A DNA stretch of 36,127 nt, from contig JAITUU010000044.1 in NCBI GenBank assembly GCA_031286165.1, forward strand, positions 1-36,127. The letters run 5' to 3'. A program made the position numbers and the translations under genes. The notes beneath the pieces are model-generated. The model had not been told where the DNA came from and did no database searches. It saw only the letters and a program-made list of their open reading frames with translations. This document shows positions 23,174 through 32,017 of the stretch, in pieces. Within the stretch, counting starts at the first letter, position 1. Every line of letters starts with the position of its first letter. This DNA comes from Bacteroidales bacterium. GTDB taxonomy: Bacteria > Bacteroidota > Bacteroidia > Bacteroidales > UBA1715.

Positions 23174-23181
23174 CAAATGTA
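23174..23181 (-). promoter_or_regulatory. rplS promoter
   Basis: Perfect TACATTTG on the minus strand, ~44 nt before the ATG. No heptamer array. Confidence 0.65.
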
Positions 23182-23288
23182 CACAATTTTTTCATAAAAA
23201 AAATATTTTGCGCAAAAAATCATTGCTTTTTGTGTTGTTTTTGGATATTTTTTTGAAAATCAGTGCATAATAAAATTCCGAAATACTA

Positions 23289-23318
23289 TTGTATATAATA
23301 GGTATTAGTGTATTTTTG
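23289..23318 (+). promoter_or_regulatory. Promoter of the rpmB-rpmG-DUF4295 operon
   Basis: TTG (23289-23291), a 19-nt spacer and perfect TATTTTTG (23311-23318). It predicts a ~130-nt leader before rpmB. Confidence 0.7.
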
Positions 23319-23325
23319 CAAATGC

Positions 23326-23430
23326 AGGTGCGAAAAGTGCCGCTGTGGAAAAAAACAGAAAAAACAGAAAAAATGTTGCAATAAATTTTGTTTGTTTGCA
23401 AAAAAAACACTTATTTTGCACCTCAATTAA
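23326..23430 (+). promoter_or_regulatory. Possible structured leader of rpmB
   Basis: The predicted 5' leader contains AGGTGC near 23326 and GCACCT near 23416 that can close a long stem, with a nested TTGCAA/TTGCAA pair. It could be a ribosomal-protein autoregulatory leader. No match to a named leader family is claimed. Confidence 0.25.
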
Positions 23431-23457
23431 AAAACGTTACAAAAATAGTACACGAAG

Positions 23458-23700
23458 ATGTCAAAAGTTTGTCAAATAACAGGAAAAAAGGCGATGACAG
23501 GGAACAATGTATCGCACTCAAATACAAAAACGAAAAGAGTTTTTGATGTAAATTTGTTCGATAAAAAATATTATTTAGCCGAAGAAGACCGTTGGATTTC
23601 ACTTCGTTTGTCGGCAAACGGTATGCGAACAATCAATAAAAAAGGATTATTCAACGCATTGAAAGATGCGAAAGCAAAAGGGTTTATAAAAACTTTCTAA
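23458..23700 (+). CDS. rpmB: 50S ribosomal protein bL28
   Basis: 80 residues. [27 protein letters not shown] and [18 protein letters not shown] are hallmark bL28 segments. First gene of a three-gene operon with rpmG and DUF4295, an order typical of Bacteroidota. Only one cysteine is in the first motif, so this is probably a zinc-free form. Confidence 0.96.
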   Translation: MSKVCQITGKKAMTGNNVSHSNTKTKRVFDVNLFDKKYYLAEEDRWISLRLSANGMRTINKKGLFNALKDAKAKGFIKTF

Positions 23701-23712
23701 AAATTAAAGAAA

Positions 23713-23895
23713 ATGGCAAAGAAAGGTAACAGAGTACAGGTTATAATGGAGTGCACAGAGCACAAAGAAAGCGGAATGCCGGGCACTTCGCGCTATATAA
23801 CCACAAAAAACAGAAAAAATGTGCCGGATAGATTGGAAATGAAAAAATACAATCCTATCCTTAGAAAAATGACTATTCACCGAGAAATTAAATAA
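23713..23895 (+). CDS. rpmG: 50S ribosomal protein bL33
   Basis: 60 residues, [36 protein letters not shown]...[10 protein letters not shown]. Only one Cys remains, so it is the zinc-free type. It lies 12 nt after rpmB. Confidence 0.95.
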   Translation: MAKKGNRVQVIMECTEHKESGMPGTSRYITTKNRKNVPDRLEMKKYNPILRKMTIHREIK

Positions 23896-23903
23896 TTTGA
23901 GAT

Positions 23904-24059
23904 ATGGCAAAGAAAGTAGTTGCAACGCTCCAAAAAGGTGCAGGTAAAGAATTTACCAAAGTAGTGCGCTCTATAAAATCGCAAACAACAGGAGCATATA
24001 CATTTAAAGAAGAAATGGTGCCGAATGCTATGGTGCAAGAGGTGTTGAATAGAAAATAA
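23904..24059 (+). CDS. DUF4295-family small basic protein
   Basis: 51 residues (MAKKVVATLQKGAGKEFTKV... ending NAMVQEVLNRK). The short basic protein is recognised as DUF4295, which follows rpmG in Bacteroidota and probably acts on the ribosome; its function is unproven. It lies 8 nt after rpmG. In many relatives ftsY comes next, but here a terminator follows. Confidence 0.88.
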   Translation: MAKKVVATLQKGAGKEFTKVVRSIKSQTTGAYTFKEEMVPNAMVQEVLNRK

Positions 24060-24084
24060 TACACCGAAGGTGTAAATGTTAAAG

Positions 24085-24116
24085 AACTCGTATCATTCGT
24101 GGTACGAGTTTTTTTG
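24085..24116 (+). terminator. Terminator of the rpmB operon
   Basis: AACTCGTA (24085-24092) pairs with TACGAGTT (24103-24110), followed by a T-run. A small ACACC/GGTGT hairpin (24061-24073) precedes it. Confidence 0.85.
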
Positions 24117-24150
24117 TGCCACAATTCGTTATTCCGCACTTTATGCGCAA

Positions 24151-24178
24151 GGGCACAGTTCTCTCCGAAGGAAATTTC
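24151..24178. repeat. Fragment shared with the MITE-like element
   Basis: CTCTCCGAAGGAAATTTC (24161-24178) matches 26242-26259 with one change, with weaker similarity on the 5' side. It is probably a remnant of the element at 26177-26353. Confidence 0.5.
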
Positions 24179-24204
24179 ATAGGAGGGAGTGTGTTTGTGC
24201 GGTA

Positions 24205-25440
24205 TTATTTGAAATGTATGCCCAAAATAGAAATATCATCGCTGGGCGGATTTTTACCCACAAAATGCAGTAATTGCGCGGTAAGATACGAAATAGATTC
24301 TTTGATAGAAATATCTTTGCTTATGGCAACTTCAATTTCGTGAATGCCAAATTCTTTTTTCTTGCTATTTTCGGCTTCGCTAAGTCCATCGGTGTAGCAC
24401 AGAATTTTATCGCCGGGGGCAACGCGAATTTCGCCCTGTGAAATGTGTTCTATTCGTTCAAACATTCCCAGCCCCACGCAGCCTTGCGTGCAGTAGTGTA
24501 TTTTTTTATCTTGTGCCGACCAATATACGGGTGGATTGTGCCCGGCATTCACATAATGGAGCAGGTTGGTTTGCGTATTGTAACGGGCTATAAAAAAGGT
24601 AATAAATTTTTCGCCTTGTAAAAATTGGTCTATGTAATTATTGAGTTCTTTTACAATGTAGGGCAAGTCCACCTGCACGCCCAGCCGCGCAAAGGCTCGC
24701 ACATTTGCCTGAAAATTTGCCATGAGCAGTGCTGCCGCTATGCCTTTTCCCGACACATCGGCTATGCAGAAACCATAATTGTGGGCATCTAATTCCACAA
24801 AATCGAAGTAATCGCCACCCACTTGAAAGTGCGGCGCATAGAAAGTTGCCACGCTCAAATGCTCGTTTTGCGGCAGTGAATCGGGCGAAGGAATGAGCAT
24901 AGCCTGCATTTGCGATGCCACTTCGAGTTCCTTTTTGATTGCTTCTTTTTCGATTTTTTCATCGTACAAATGCCTGTTTTCTATGGCACTTACTATTATG
25001 TTGGTAATAGTTTGTATAAATGTGCGATGTTTTATAATAGGATTGGTAAGTTGGGTGTATTCTTTTTTTTCGGCTACAAGCAGGTAGGCAAGGGGTTTTT
25101 CGTGATGAATCACGGGAATGAGGGTAAATACACTGTCGCCGATTTCTATGGATTCAATTTTGCTGTATTGCGTAAGGTTTTCTTTCACCCATTGGTCGGT
25201 ATTGCTGTTGCAGTATTTTGAAAAATTATTATTGATAAGGCAGTGCCAATGGCTGTTTTTCATAAACAGCGCAAATTTTCCAACGGCAAAATTATCAATC
25301 AGAATTTTTTTATAGACCGAACAAAGCATTATCGGCGATGCGTTCTCGTTTATCAACTCGGTGATTTTGAGGAGCGCATTGAGTTTAAAGGTTGCAATTT
25401 CGAGCCTTTGTGAAACAAAAAGTATATTTCTATTGTCCAT
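24205..25440 (-). CDS. SpoIIE/RsbU-type PP2C serine phosphatase with GAF-like sensor domain
   Basis: 411 residues. The N-terminal ~170 residues look like a GAF-type sensor (no transmembrane segment), followed by a helical linker. The SpoIIE phosphatase domain has the metal-binding motifs GGDYFDF, ADVSGKGIAAALLMA, NAGHNPP, CYTDGLSEAEN and the terminal DDISILGIHF. Such proteins dephosphorylate anti-sigma-factor antagonists in partner switching; no antagonist or anti-sigma gene is next to it. It lies 89 nt after efp with no promoter found between, so it is probably read from the efp promoter. Confidence 0.92.
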   Translation of the reverse strand: MDNRNILFVSQRLEIATFKLNALLKITELINENASPIMLCSVYKKILIDNFAVGKFALFMKNSHWHCLINNNFSKYCNSNTDQWVKENLTQYSKIESIEIGDSVFTLIPVIHHEKPLAYLLVAEKKEYTQLTNPIIKHRTFIQTITNIIVSAIENRHLYDEKIEKEAIKKELEVASQMQAMLIPSPDSLPQNEHLSVATFYAPHFQVGGDYFDFVELDAHNYGFCIADVSGKGIAAALLMANFQANVRAFARLGVQVDLPYIVKELNNYIDQFLQGEKFITFFIARYNTQTNLLHYVNAGHNPPVYWSAQDKKIHYCTQGCVGLGMFERIEHISQGEIRVAPGDKILCYTDGLSEAENSKKKEFGIHEIEVAISKDISIKESISYLTAQLLHFVGKNPPSDDISILGIHFK

Positions 25441-25529
25441 AGCGTGTGAATTGACTAATCGGCAAATTGATGATGTGCAAAAAATCGAAAGCGGCAGTTT
25501 GTCAGTGTGCCGATTAGTCGATTATGCTG
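25441..25529. repeat. efp-phosphatase spacer with 12-bp inverted repeat and 8-bp periodicity
   Basis: GACTAATCGGCA (25453-25464) and TGCCGATTAGTC (25508-25519) are perfect inverted copies 43 nt apart. Between and around them the sequence falls into loose 8-bp units. TTAGTCGATTAT recurs at ~27459 in the adhesin-porP spacer. Confidence 0.55.
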
Positions 25530-26096
25530 CTATTTTACGCGCTCCATATACGATTTGTCGCGTGTGTCGATTTTAATTTTATCGCCTTGATTTACGAATA
25601 ATGGCACCATAATAGTGGCATTGGTTTCCACCGTAGCGGCTTTGAGTGCAGTAGAACTCGAAGTATCGCCTTTCAATCCCGGCTCGGTGTAAATTACTTC
25701 CATTACTACCGATGGTGGCAATTCGGCGTAGAGCACAGTTTCGGTATCTGCATGAAATATCATATCTACCGTTTGTCCTTCTTTGAGCAATTCTGGCGTA
25801 TTAATGAGTTCCGGGTCTATAAATACTTGTTCAAATGTTTCGGTGTTCATAAAGTGATAGCCTGACTCATCGTTGTATAGGTATTGATGCGGACGGTGTT
25901 CAATACGGGCTACGTTTACTTTTACGCCGGCGTTGAAGGTATTTTCGAGGGTACGACCGGTTTTTACGTTACGCATTTTGGTGCGCACAAAGGCTGCTCC
26001 TTTTCCCGGTTTTACGTGTTGAAATTGCACTATTGTGTATAAATCGTTGTTAAATTCTATACACAAACCATTTTTAAAATCTGCTGTTGTTGCCAT
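25530..26096 (-). CDS. efp: Translation elongation factor P
   Basis: 188 residues from 26096 (MATTADFKNGLCIEFNNDLYTIVQFQHVKPGKGAAFVRTKMRN). The start is placed there because the longer frame begins next to the promoter. KPGKGAAF holds the lysine loop (K34) that can be post-translationally modified, and two OB-like domains follow. EF-P relieves ribosome stalling at polyproline. Four-heptamer promoter. Confidence 0.96.
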   Translation of the reverse strand: MATTADFKNGLCIEFNNDLYTIVQFQHVKPGKGAAFVRTKMRNVKTGRTLENTFNAGVKVNVARIEHRPHQYLYNDESGYHFMNTETFEQVFIDPELINTPELLKEGQTVDMIFHADTETVLYAELPPSVVMEVIYTEPGLKGDTSSSTALKAATVETNATIMVPLFVNQGDKIKIDTRDKSYMERVK

Positions 26097-26124
26097 AAAA
26101 TAGAGTAAATAGTTTTGTTTTTGG

Positions 26125-26132
26125 CAAAGATA
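26125..26132 (-). promoter_or_regulatory. efp promoter
   Basis: Perfect TATCTTTG on the minus strand, ~29 nt before the ATG, after the 9-nt linker ATTAAAGTG. Confidence 0.75.
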
Positions 26133-26141
26133 CACTTTAAT

Positions 26142-26169
26142 TACAAATTGTAAATTGTAAATTGTAAAT
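26142..26169 (-). repeat. Four-heptamer promoter array upstream of efp
   Basis: On the minus strand, outward from the gene: ATTTGTA (26148-26142), then three identical ATTTACA units to 26169, then an A-run that also borders the MITE-like element. Confidence 0.88.
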
Positions 26170-26176
26170 TATTTTT

Positions 26177-26353
26177 TTTGATTATCCGTAATAACGAATA
26201 TCCTTTTTTGTCATTCCTGTGAAAGCAGGAACGGCAAAGCCCTCTCCGAAGGAAATCTCGTTATAAAAAACTTGTATTATTCCTTTAAGATTCCTGCTTT
26301 CGCAGGAATGACGGGTACTTTTAGATGTTTGTGATACATTACGGACAATCAAA
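26177..26353. mobile_element. MITE/REP-like nested inverted-repeat element
   Basis: 177 bp with 16-bp terminal inverted repeats (26177-26192 and 26338-26353, one mismatch; TTTGATTATCCGTAAT side). Inside, two 22-bp inverted arms (26210-26231 and 26291-26312, one mismatch) each form a hairpin of type TTCCTG-N-GCAGGAA. No ORF. The GTCATTCCTG...GCAGGAATGAC core resembles dispersed intergenic repeats seen in many bacteria. It is inserted just upstream of the efp promoter array. Target duplications are not clear. Confidence 0.65.
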
Positions 26354-26379
26354 TTATCATATTAGCATATAGCGCATTA

Positions 26380-27417
26380 CTAAATATGTCCCGGACAGCG
26401 CACTGCGCGGCGCATATTGGCATTGGGGCGTCTGCCGTTGTTGTTTTGTTTGAGCATCACGTGGGTAAGGGTAATTTCAAATGCGCCTATGGTATGGCTT
26501 GCTGTTTGCAACTGCGAAATATTGGCATCGTAGTTGAACATAATGTCGAAGCCTCTGTAATTGAAACCAAGCGCAAGCACTATGGCATCGTGGTCGTGAG
26601 CGCGGTAAAATAGTCCGAACATGGTTTTGTAAATCGAAGGATTATTCAAATAGGCTATGCCCATGCCGCCGAATTGATATTGCTGCTGACGGCGTTGCCA
26701 TTGGAATTTTGCCAAAGGCACTACATCGAAAGATTTGGATACTTGCAGGAGTGCCATAGCGTGAATGAGGGAACGCACGGGCAGGTGTACGCTATTACTG
26801 CCAAACCACGAAATATCGGGGCGATTGAGATTGTAGGCGGCAAATCCGAGTGTGTAGGAAAATAGATTGCTCGGTCGAAAATTGAACATCAGCCCCGCAC
26901 CGAGATTGAAGAATTTACGGTGGGTATTTTCCAAATTTTCGCCGGTGGGAATATCGGGGTCAAAGTGCGTACCGCCGAATTGGTCGGGAAAGCGCAAAAG
27001 GCTGTAATCTAAGGAATGAAAGCCTATGCCGGGCATAATTGCAGGCGAAATAGTGAATTGATTGATAGGAAAATGCAGTGCTACGGGCAGTAAAAGTTGC
27101 GTGGCGGAATAGTAGGCATCACCGGCTAAGTCGTAATCTATAAGCAGCCCCACGCCCAACGGCGGAATACCGGAGTGGGGATTGTGCAGGCGAGTGTCCA
27201 CGCCAAAGGAAAAGGTTTTGTAGGGCACGGCTACGGTGCGGTATTGGTCGCGAGCGGTGAGGTTGAACCGCCACGAACCTTTGATGGCTCCACTCATGGC
27301 AGGATTGAGATTGAGTGAATTACTGAAAAAATTGGAAAAATGAATATCTTGCGCCACCGCACACACGCACACTATAACGCTGAGAAAAATAGTTGATATA
27401 GTGCGGTGGAGTTTCAT
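26380..27417 (-). CDS. PorP/SprF-family type IX secretion protein
   Basis: 345 residues. A signal peptide (MKLHRTISTIFLSVIVCVCAVAQ) is followed by the family opening DIHFSNFFSNSLNLNPAMSGAIKGSWRFNLTARDQYRTV and repeated barrel strands to ~residue 325. The tail is basic and ends RCPGHI. PorP/SprF proteins are outer-membrane partners, often encoded next to type B CTD adhesins, and needed for their export. The gene directly follows such an adhesin (61-nt spacer without a promoter box), so the two are probably one transcript. Confidence 0.93.
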   Translation of the reverse strand: MKLHRTISTIFLSVIVCVCAVAQDIHFSNFFSNSLNLNPAMSGAIKGSWRFNLTARDQYRTVAVPYKTFSFGVDTRLHNPHSGIPPLGVGLLIDYDLAGDAYYSATQLLLPVALHFPINQFTISPAIMPGIGFHSLDYSLLRFPDQFGGTHFDPDIPTGENLENTHRKFFNLGAGLMFNFRPSNLFSYTLGFAAYNLNRPDISWFGSNSVHLPVRSLIHAMALLQVSKSFDVVPLAKFQWQRRQQQYQFGGMGIAYLNNPSIYKTMFGLFYRAHDHDAIVLALGFNYRGFDIMFNYDANISQLQTASHTIGAFEITLTHVMLKQNNNGRRPNANMRRAVRCPGHI

Positions 27418-27473
27418 TAATGCTGAGTAATTGAATAACTGAGTAATCGAATTATCGTTTAGTCGATTATCCG
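27418..27473. repeat. Octamer-periodic spacer between adhesin and porP
   Basis: Seven consecutive 8-bp units fill the spacer on the plus strand, starting at 27418, 27426, 27434, 27442, 27450, 27458 and 27466, each ending in G (four end CG; e.g. AGTAATTG, AATAACTG, AGTAATCG, ATTATCCG). Units are related but not identical. Confidence 0.7.
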
Positions 27474-27478
27474 ATTGG

Positions 27479-30400
27479 TCATTTGAGTATCGTGATGTTT
27501 CCTTTGTCTTTAAATTCGCGGTTGTCTATGCAGCGAGCGTGAATGTAATACACCAGCACTTGTGGTTCGAGTGGTTTTCCTTTGTATTTTCCGTCCCACT
27601 GCGCGTTCAGGTTGGTAGTTTCAAAGAGTTTTTCGCCCCAGCGGTCGTAAATTGCAAATTCGAGTTCGCTAATTGCCCCCGATTTTATTTCAAAAAGGTC
27701 GTTCACGCCATCGTTATTGGGCGTAAAGGCGGTGGGCACAAAAATAAATTCTTTTGAGCAATCCCATTCCACTACTTGTAAATGAATGGTATCGGTGTTT
27801 TCGCAGCCGTATTGGTCGGTGGCATGTACTGTGTAACTGTAACTTTGCTGCGGATTTGCCGTTGCGCGGTGTGAATAGGCGTTTTCTATCCAAATCATGG
27901 GTGTCCACATATATTGTACGCCGTCTTGTGGTGTTTCTATTGCTGAAAGTTGTATTTTTTGACCTTTATACACCATGTATTTTTCGGCAGTGGCGTTCAA
28001 TAGCGGCAGGCGGGCATCTACGGCTATGGTAATGCGCTGTGTGCTCACCGCCGGGCAGTTATGGGCATCGCTCACTTCGGCGGCATAATTTCCGGTGCAT
28101 ATATTGTGGAGCGCGGCGGTTTTTTTGCCGTTATTCCACTGAATAGTGTAGGGTTCGGTACCGCCGGTAATGCTGAGTTCTATGTGTCCGTTGCAGGCGG
28201 CTTCGCAACTCACGTGCGCTGTTGCAATGTTTTGAATTACAATTGGTTGTGGTTCTGTAACTTCAAATACTTCGTTGGCATAGCAGCCCATGTCATCGGT
28301 AATCATAATGCTATATGTGCCTTTGCCTATGTTGGTTTTGGCAGTAAGGTCGCTGCCATCGTTCCACAAATAGGTGTGGGGCGCAACACCGCCAAAGTGT
28401 GTTACCACAATGCTTGCATCGTGTGCGCCGTAGCACGAAATCGGCGTGTTTGCTATGGTTTCCACGCGCAAATCGTTCACTTCCACATACACGCTGTCGG
28501 TTTTCACGCAGCCGTCTTGATTGCGGGCATATATTTTAAAATAGGTACTTTCGGTAGGTTTCACCACTGCTTGGCTCGACTGCGCTCCCGAAACTATGAA
28601 ATGCTGCGGACTCCACGAATAGGTCATGGAATTGGAGGGGTAGAGGTTATTTACGCCTATGGTTGTTGTTTCGCCTTGGCAAATAAAGGCATCGCCAAAA
28701 CTTTCAATATCATTGTGCGATACGGTGATTTCTACCATTGCTTCATCGTAAAAATCGCAATATTCGCTCAGCGTGCGTACATAGTATCGCACCGTATTTC
28801 CGGCGGGCATAAAGGTTATGGAATTTTGCGAAAAATCGGCATTGATAATAGGATTGAAGGTGGGCGAAGTACTCCAAATATAGCGTTTGGTAGGTGCGCT
28901 GGTGTATGCCGTAACGGTGAAGGCTTCGCCGGAACACACAGGATTGTGCACCACGCCGTTTTGCGTAACTTCCAATTTCACTATGTGATAATCGTTGGTA
29001 AACACATTCACGCTTTGTTTATAAATTGTTTTACACCAATTTGTGCCCACCGTAAGTTCATAATCGGTGGTTTCTCCCGGTGTAGCCTCGCTTTGCGGAC
29101 GGTTGGGAGCAGAAAGCCCCTCACTCGGATTCCACGAATAATTATATAAAGGGTCGTATTCGTTTGGAATACCGATTTCTATGGTTTCACCTGCACAAAT
29201 ACTTTTTGCCGGCAGGGTTTCGTAGGCTATTTGTTCGGCTATCACCAATTTTTTTGAAATTGTATCTTCCAAATTACAACTCGATTCATCGCGCACAAGC
29301 AGTGTTATGACGTATTCGCCCGGATTGGCAAATATGTGTGTAGGATTTTCATCGGTGGAAATAGGTGTGCCATCGCCAAAATTCCACTCGTAGTGCAGGT
29401 CGGGATTACTGTAATGGTGGCGTGTTTTGTTGGTAAAAGTGAGTTCGTTTGCCGAGCAGGTAACTTCGGGCAGTTCAAAATCGGCAATGAGTAAGCCGAA
29501 ATCTATAAAGAATCGCATCACGGCATTGTTGCAATTCGAGGAATTATTTGAGGTGCTCCACGCGCCAGGCTTGGGTGCGGTGGGGAATTGCTGACAACCG
29601 CCGCAACTTGCACAGGCACTTTGATATACGTAGCCTTTGCTGTCGAAACGGCTGGTGCCGCCGTCCACGTGGTCGCGTCCGCTGGCTGAGCAGGGAATGT
29701 TGGTGTAATACAAACCATCGTAACTCACTATGCCGCCATAATTGATTTCGCCAAAATAGGTGGCATATTCCAGCGCATTGGCGTCATCGTCTATCACCAT
29801 AATATAAAAATCCTTGCCATCGGTGTAATCCTGATAGGCATTGGGCGTTATGGGCATATTTTTGGTGCCTTGCACCATTCGCCAGCCTGCACCATCGTAG
29901 CGCATATAGCCGAAATGGTCATCGAAATACCAGCCTATGTTTTTCGATGGGTCGGGCCATTCGCGCCCACAACCGGCTAAGTATATGCGGTTGCAAATAT
30001 CTACTTCAAATGCCGTAGGGGTAATATTGGGGGTGCCTATGCCCGAACCAAACACGGTGCTCCAATTCAGCGAAGATAAATCGTTGCTGAACGATGCTAA
30101 AAATTGTCCGCTACCAGGTTGTTGGAATTTTGCGTTGTAAATCAACGTGGAACCGGTGGCGGTAGTTTGTCCGAATAAAAATATATTTCCCAAAGAATTG
30201 GAACGCACAAAATGCGCTTGGTCGTAGCGATTGCTGCCAAAATAGGTGCCTGCTTGGAAATTTCCGCTTTGATTCAATTTTATGAGAAAGGCATCAACAG
30301 TGCCGCCTATGCGCGAGGGAATAAATCCGTTGAACGCAACTTTCATGGCAGGCGAACAGGTGCCGCCGGTAACGAACACATTATCGTCGTTATCTATGGT

Positions 30401-31990
30401 TATGGAATATGCGGCATCTTTGTCGCTACCGCCTATGTAACTGCTCCATTCCAAATTGGTCATGGCGGCATTGAGTTTAAACACCACACCATCTTGGCTG
30501 CCGCCCGAAGTGGATTGAAAGGCATTTTTTGTGGGAAAATTTTGTGAAAATGTAGTAGATGCCACATACACGTTGTCGTGATTGTCCACCATAATTTCGC
30601 CGCGAGCACCATCGCCATAGTTGTAGTACAAATAGCCGTTGCCGTACTCCAAATCGTATTCGCCATCGTAATTCAAGCCATCGTTGCCGCTGCCGCCCAT
30701 AAATGTGGAAGAAAGCAACTGCGAACCATCGGCACTGAGGCGGGCTACAAACATATCTACACCGTTCGAGAAATCTATAGTATTGTCGTATATTATAGAT
30801 TTTCCGCCGGCAAAAGTGGATTGAATTGCTCCGCGTGTGGGAAAATTTGCAGAACCGGTGGTGCCGAGTATGAGGAGTTCGTTTTTTGAATTAACTATCA
30901 GAGAATGAGGCATTTCGGCACTTGTGCCGCCTAAATAGGTGGCGTAAAGGCGTTTGCTGCCCGAAGGGTCGTATTTTATAATTCCTACGTCCCACGAGCC
31001 ACCGCCGTAGTTAGTTTGCATGGCTCCTGTATTTACCGGATAGCCGAAACTTTCCACAATGCCGCCGGCGTACACGTTATTGTTGTGGTCGTAGGTTGCC
31101 GTAAATCCCCAATTATCGCTGGTAGAGCCGGTATAGGTGGAAAAAATCAATTCGGGGTCTATGAAAAGCGTGTAGTTTTTATTGTAAGATGCTACGTTGT
31201 AACTCAGTTCAAATCCTTGTAGGGAGTAGGAGCAGGGAATTTCCACCGTGTCGCCCGCTATTATTTGAAACGCAAATGGTTTTTGTTCTACTACACTGTT
31301 CACCGAAGTTGTAATGGTCAAATTTCCCGATTGGTCTATGTGCAGGCGTTTCACGCCATCGTAGCGCAGTTTTATTTTTGTGGGATTTCCGCCGGGGTAC
31401 ACTACAAAATCGTATTTGAGCGTACCATGCGCATCGTACATATATAAATCGGTGTGTTTATAAATATCTTTATACTGAATTTTTTTGTAACTCGCCACAT
31501 TGCGTGCCCATGTTTTGGGATTATTGCCTATAAAATAATTCTCTACACCTGCCTCACGCTCGTAAGCCTGCACTATGACACCTGCGTTCATGCCCACAAA
31601 ATACACTTTGTAAGCGTGCGATTTTTTCACTTGTGCTGCATTGTGCTCGTGTTCTTGGTGGTGTTGATTTCGCTCTAATTTTTTTCGTTCAATGAGCGAT
31701 TGGGTGCCGAATTTGGTAAATTCTTCGAGCGATGCTTGCAATTCTTCGTGCGAAAGTTCGAGTTCTTCGTCTTGCAATCCGGCGTGCGAGTGCGCCGCTT
31801 GTGTGTCGTAAAACTGATAGGTAAGGCAATTTTTTTCGGCATACATGAGTCCGCCGTAGAGTTGCGCACGATATAGTACACTTTGCTGCCACTGATTTTT
31901 ATTCTCACTGAATAGAATAGCAGGCACTTGCGCACGCAGTGTAGTGCACGCAAGCAGGAGAAAAAAAGAGGTAAAACTTCGTAAATTCAT
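27479..31990 (-). CDS. Giant T9SS adhesin: SBBP propeller, PKD, SprB repeats, CHU_C sorting domain
   Basis: 1503 residues from 31990 (MNLRSFTSFFLLLACTTLRAQ, signal peptide); an ATG two codons earlier is equally possible. Order of domains: an N-terminal SBBP-associated region (ILFSENKNQWQQSVLYRA...) with a charged His/Glu insert at ~80-125; SBBP-type propeller repeats (~285-830; ATYLGGTSAEMPHSLIV, SSYIGGSDKDAAYSITID); a PKD domain (~840-915; YEWNFGDGTP); two further Ig-like segments; two SprB repeats (~1180-1315); and a gliding-type C-terminal domain (PTAFTPNNDGVNDLF...YDRWGEKLFET...GNITILK). The CTD is the type B T9SS signal, so the protein should be displayed on or released from the surface. 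The porP gene follows. Confidence 0.92.
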   Translation of the reverse strand: MNLRSFTSFFLLLACTTLRAQVPAILFSENKNQWQQSVLYRAQLYGGLMYAEKNCLTYQFYDTQAAHSHAGLQDEELELSHEELQASLEEFTKFGTQSLIERKKLERNQHHQEHEHNAAQVKKSHAYKVYFVGMNAGVIVQAYEREAGVENYFIGNNPKTWARNVASYKKIQYKDIYKHTDLYMYDAHGTLKYDFVVYPGGNPTKIKLRYDGVKRLHIDQSGNLTITTSVNSVVEQKPFAFQIIAGDTVEIPCSYSLQGFELSYNVASYNKNYTLFIDPELIFSTYTGSTSDNWGFTATYDHNNNVYAGGIVESFGYPVNTGAMQTNYGGGSWDVGIIKYDPSGSKRLYATYLGGTSAEMPHSLIVNSKNELLILGTTGSANFPTRGAIQSTFAGGKSIIYDNTIDFSNGVDMFVARLSADGSQLLSSTFMGGSGNDGLNYDGEYDLEYGNGYLYYNYGDGARGEIMVDNHDNVYVASTTFSQNFPTKNAFQSTSGGSQDGVVFKLNAAMTNLEWSSYIGGSDKDAAYSITIDNDDNVFVTGGTCSPAMKVAFNGFIPSRIGGTVDAFLIKLNQSGNFQAGTYFGSNRYDQAHFVRSNSLGNIFLFGQTTATGSTLIYNAKFQQPGSGQFLASFSNDLSSLNWSTVFGSGIGTPNITPTAFEVDICNRIYLAGCGREWPDPSKNIGWYFDDHFGYMRYDGAGWRMVQGTKNMPITPNAYQDYTDGKDFYIMVIDDDANALEYATYFGEINYGGIVSYDGLYYTNIPCSASGRDHVDGGTSRFDSKGYVYQSACASCGGCQQFPTAPKPGAWSTSNNSSNCNNAVMRFFIDFGLLIADFELPEVTCSANELTFTNKTRHHYSNPDLHYEWNFGDGTPISTDENPTHIFANPGEYVITLLVRDESSCNLEDTISKKLVIAEQIAYETLPAKSICAGETIEIGIPNEYDPLYNYSWNPSEGLSAPNRPQSEATPGETTDYELTVGTNWCKTIYKQSVNVFTNDYHIVKLEVTQNGVVHNPVCSGEAFTVTAYTSAPTKRYIWSTSPTFNPIINADFSQNSITFMPAGNTVRYYVRTLSEYCDFYDEAMVEITVSHNDIESFGDAFICQGETTTIGVNNLYPSNSMTYSWSPQHFIVSGAQSSQAVVKPTESTYFKIYARNQDGCVKTDSVYVEVNDLRVETIANTPISCYGAHDASIVVTHFGGVAPHTYLWNDGSDLTAKTNIGKGTYSIMITDDMGCYANEVFEVTEPQPIVIQNIATAHVSCEAACNGHIELSITGGTEPYTIQWNNGKKTAALHNICTGNYAAEVSDAHNCPAVSTQRITIAVDARLPLLNATAEKYMVYKGQKIQLSAIETPQDGVQYMWTPMIWIENAYSHRATANPQQSYSYTVHATDQYGCENTDTIHLQVVEWDCSKEFIFVPTAFTPNNDGVNDLFEIKSGAISELEFAIYDRWGEKLFETTNLNAQWDGKYKGKPLEPQVLVYYIHARCIDNREFKDKGNITILK

Positions 31991-32009
31991 AATCATACGG
32001 AAAAAACGC

Positions 32010-32017
32010 TAAAAGTA
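32010..32017 (-). promoter_or_regulatory. Promoter of the adhesin-porP unit
   Basis: TACTTTTA on the minus strand (one change from TAnnTTTG), ~20 nt before the start. A TTG lies 20 nt upstream, and a palindrome-rich TTTGTACAAA region lies around it. Confidence 0.5.

Noticed and set aside
24076..24343. Two plus-strand frames of 65-75 codons after the rpmB operon
   Set aside because: They cross the terminator and run antisense into the phosphatase gene.
28061..29149. 362-codon plus-strand frame inside the adhesin gene
   Set aside because: Antisense shadow of the adhesin gene: low-complexity Ile/Gly/His-rich translation without any recognisable domain, while the minus strand encodes clear PKD/SprB segments.
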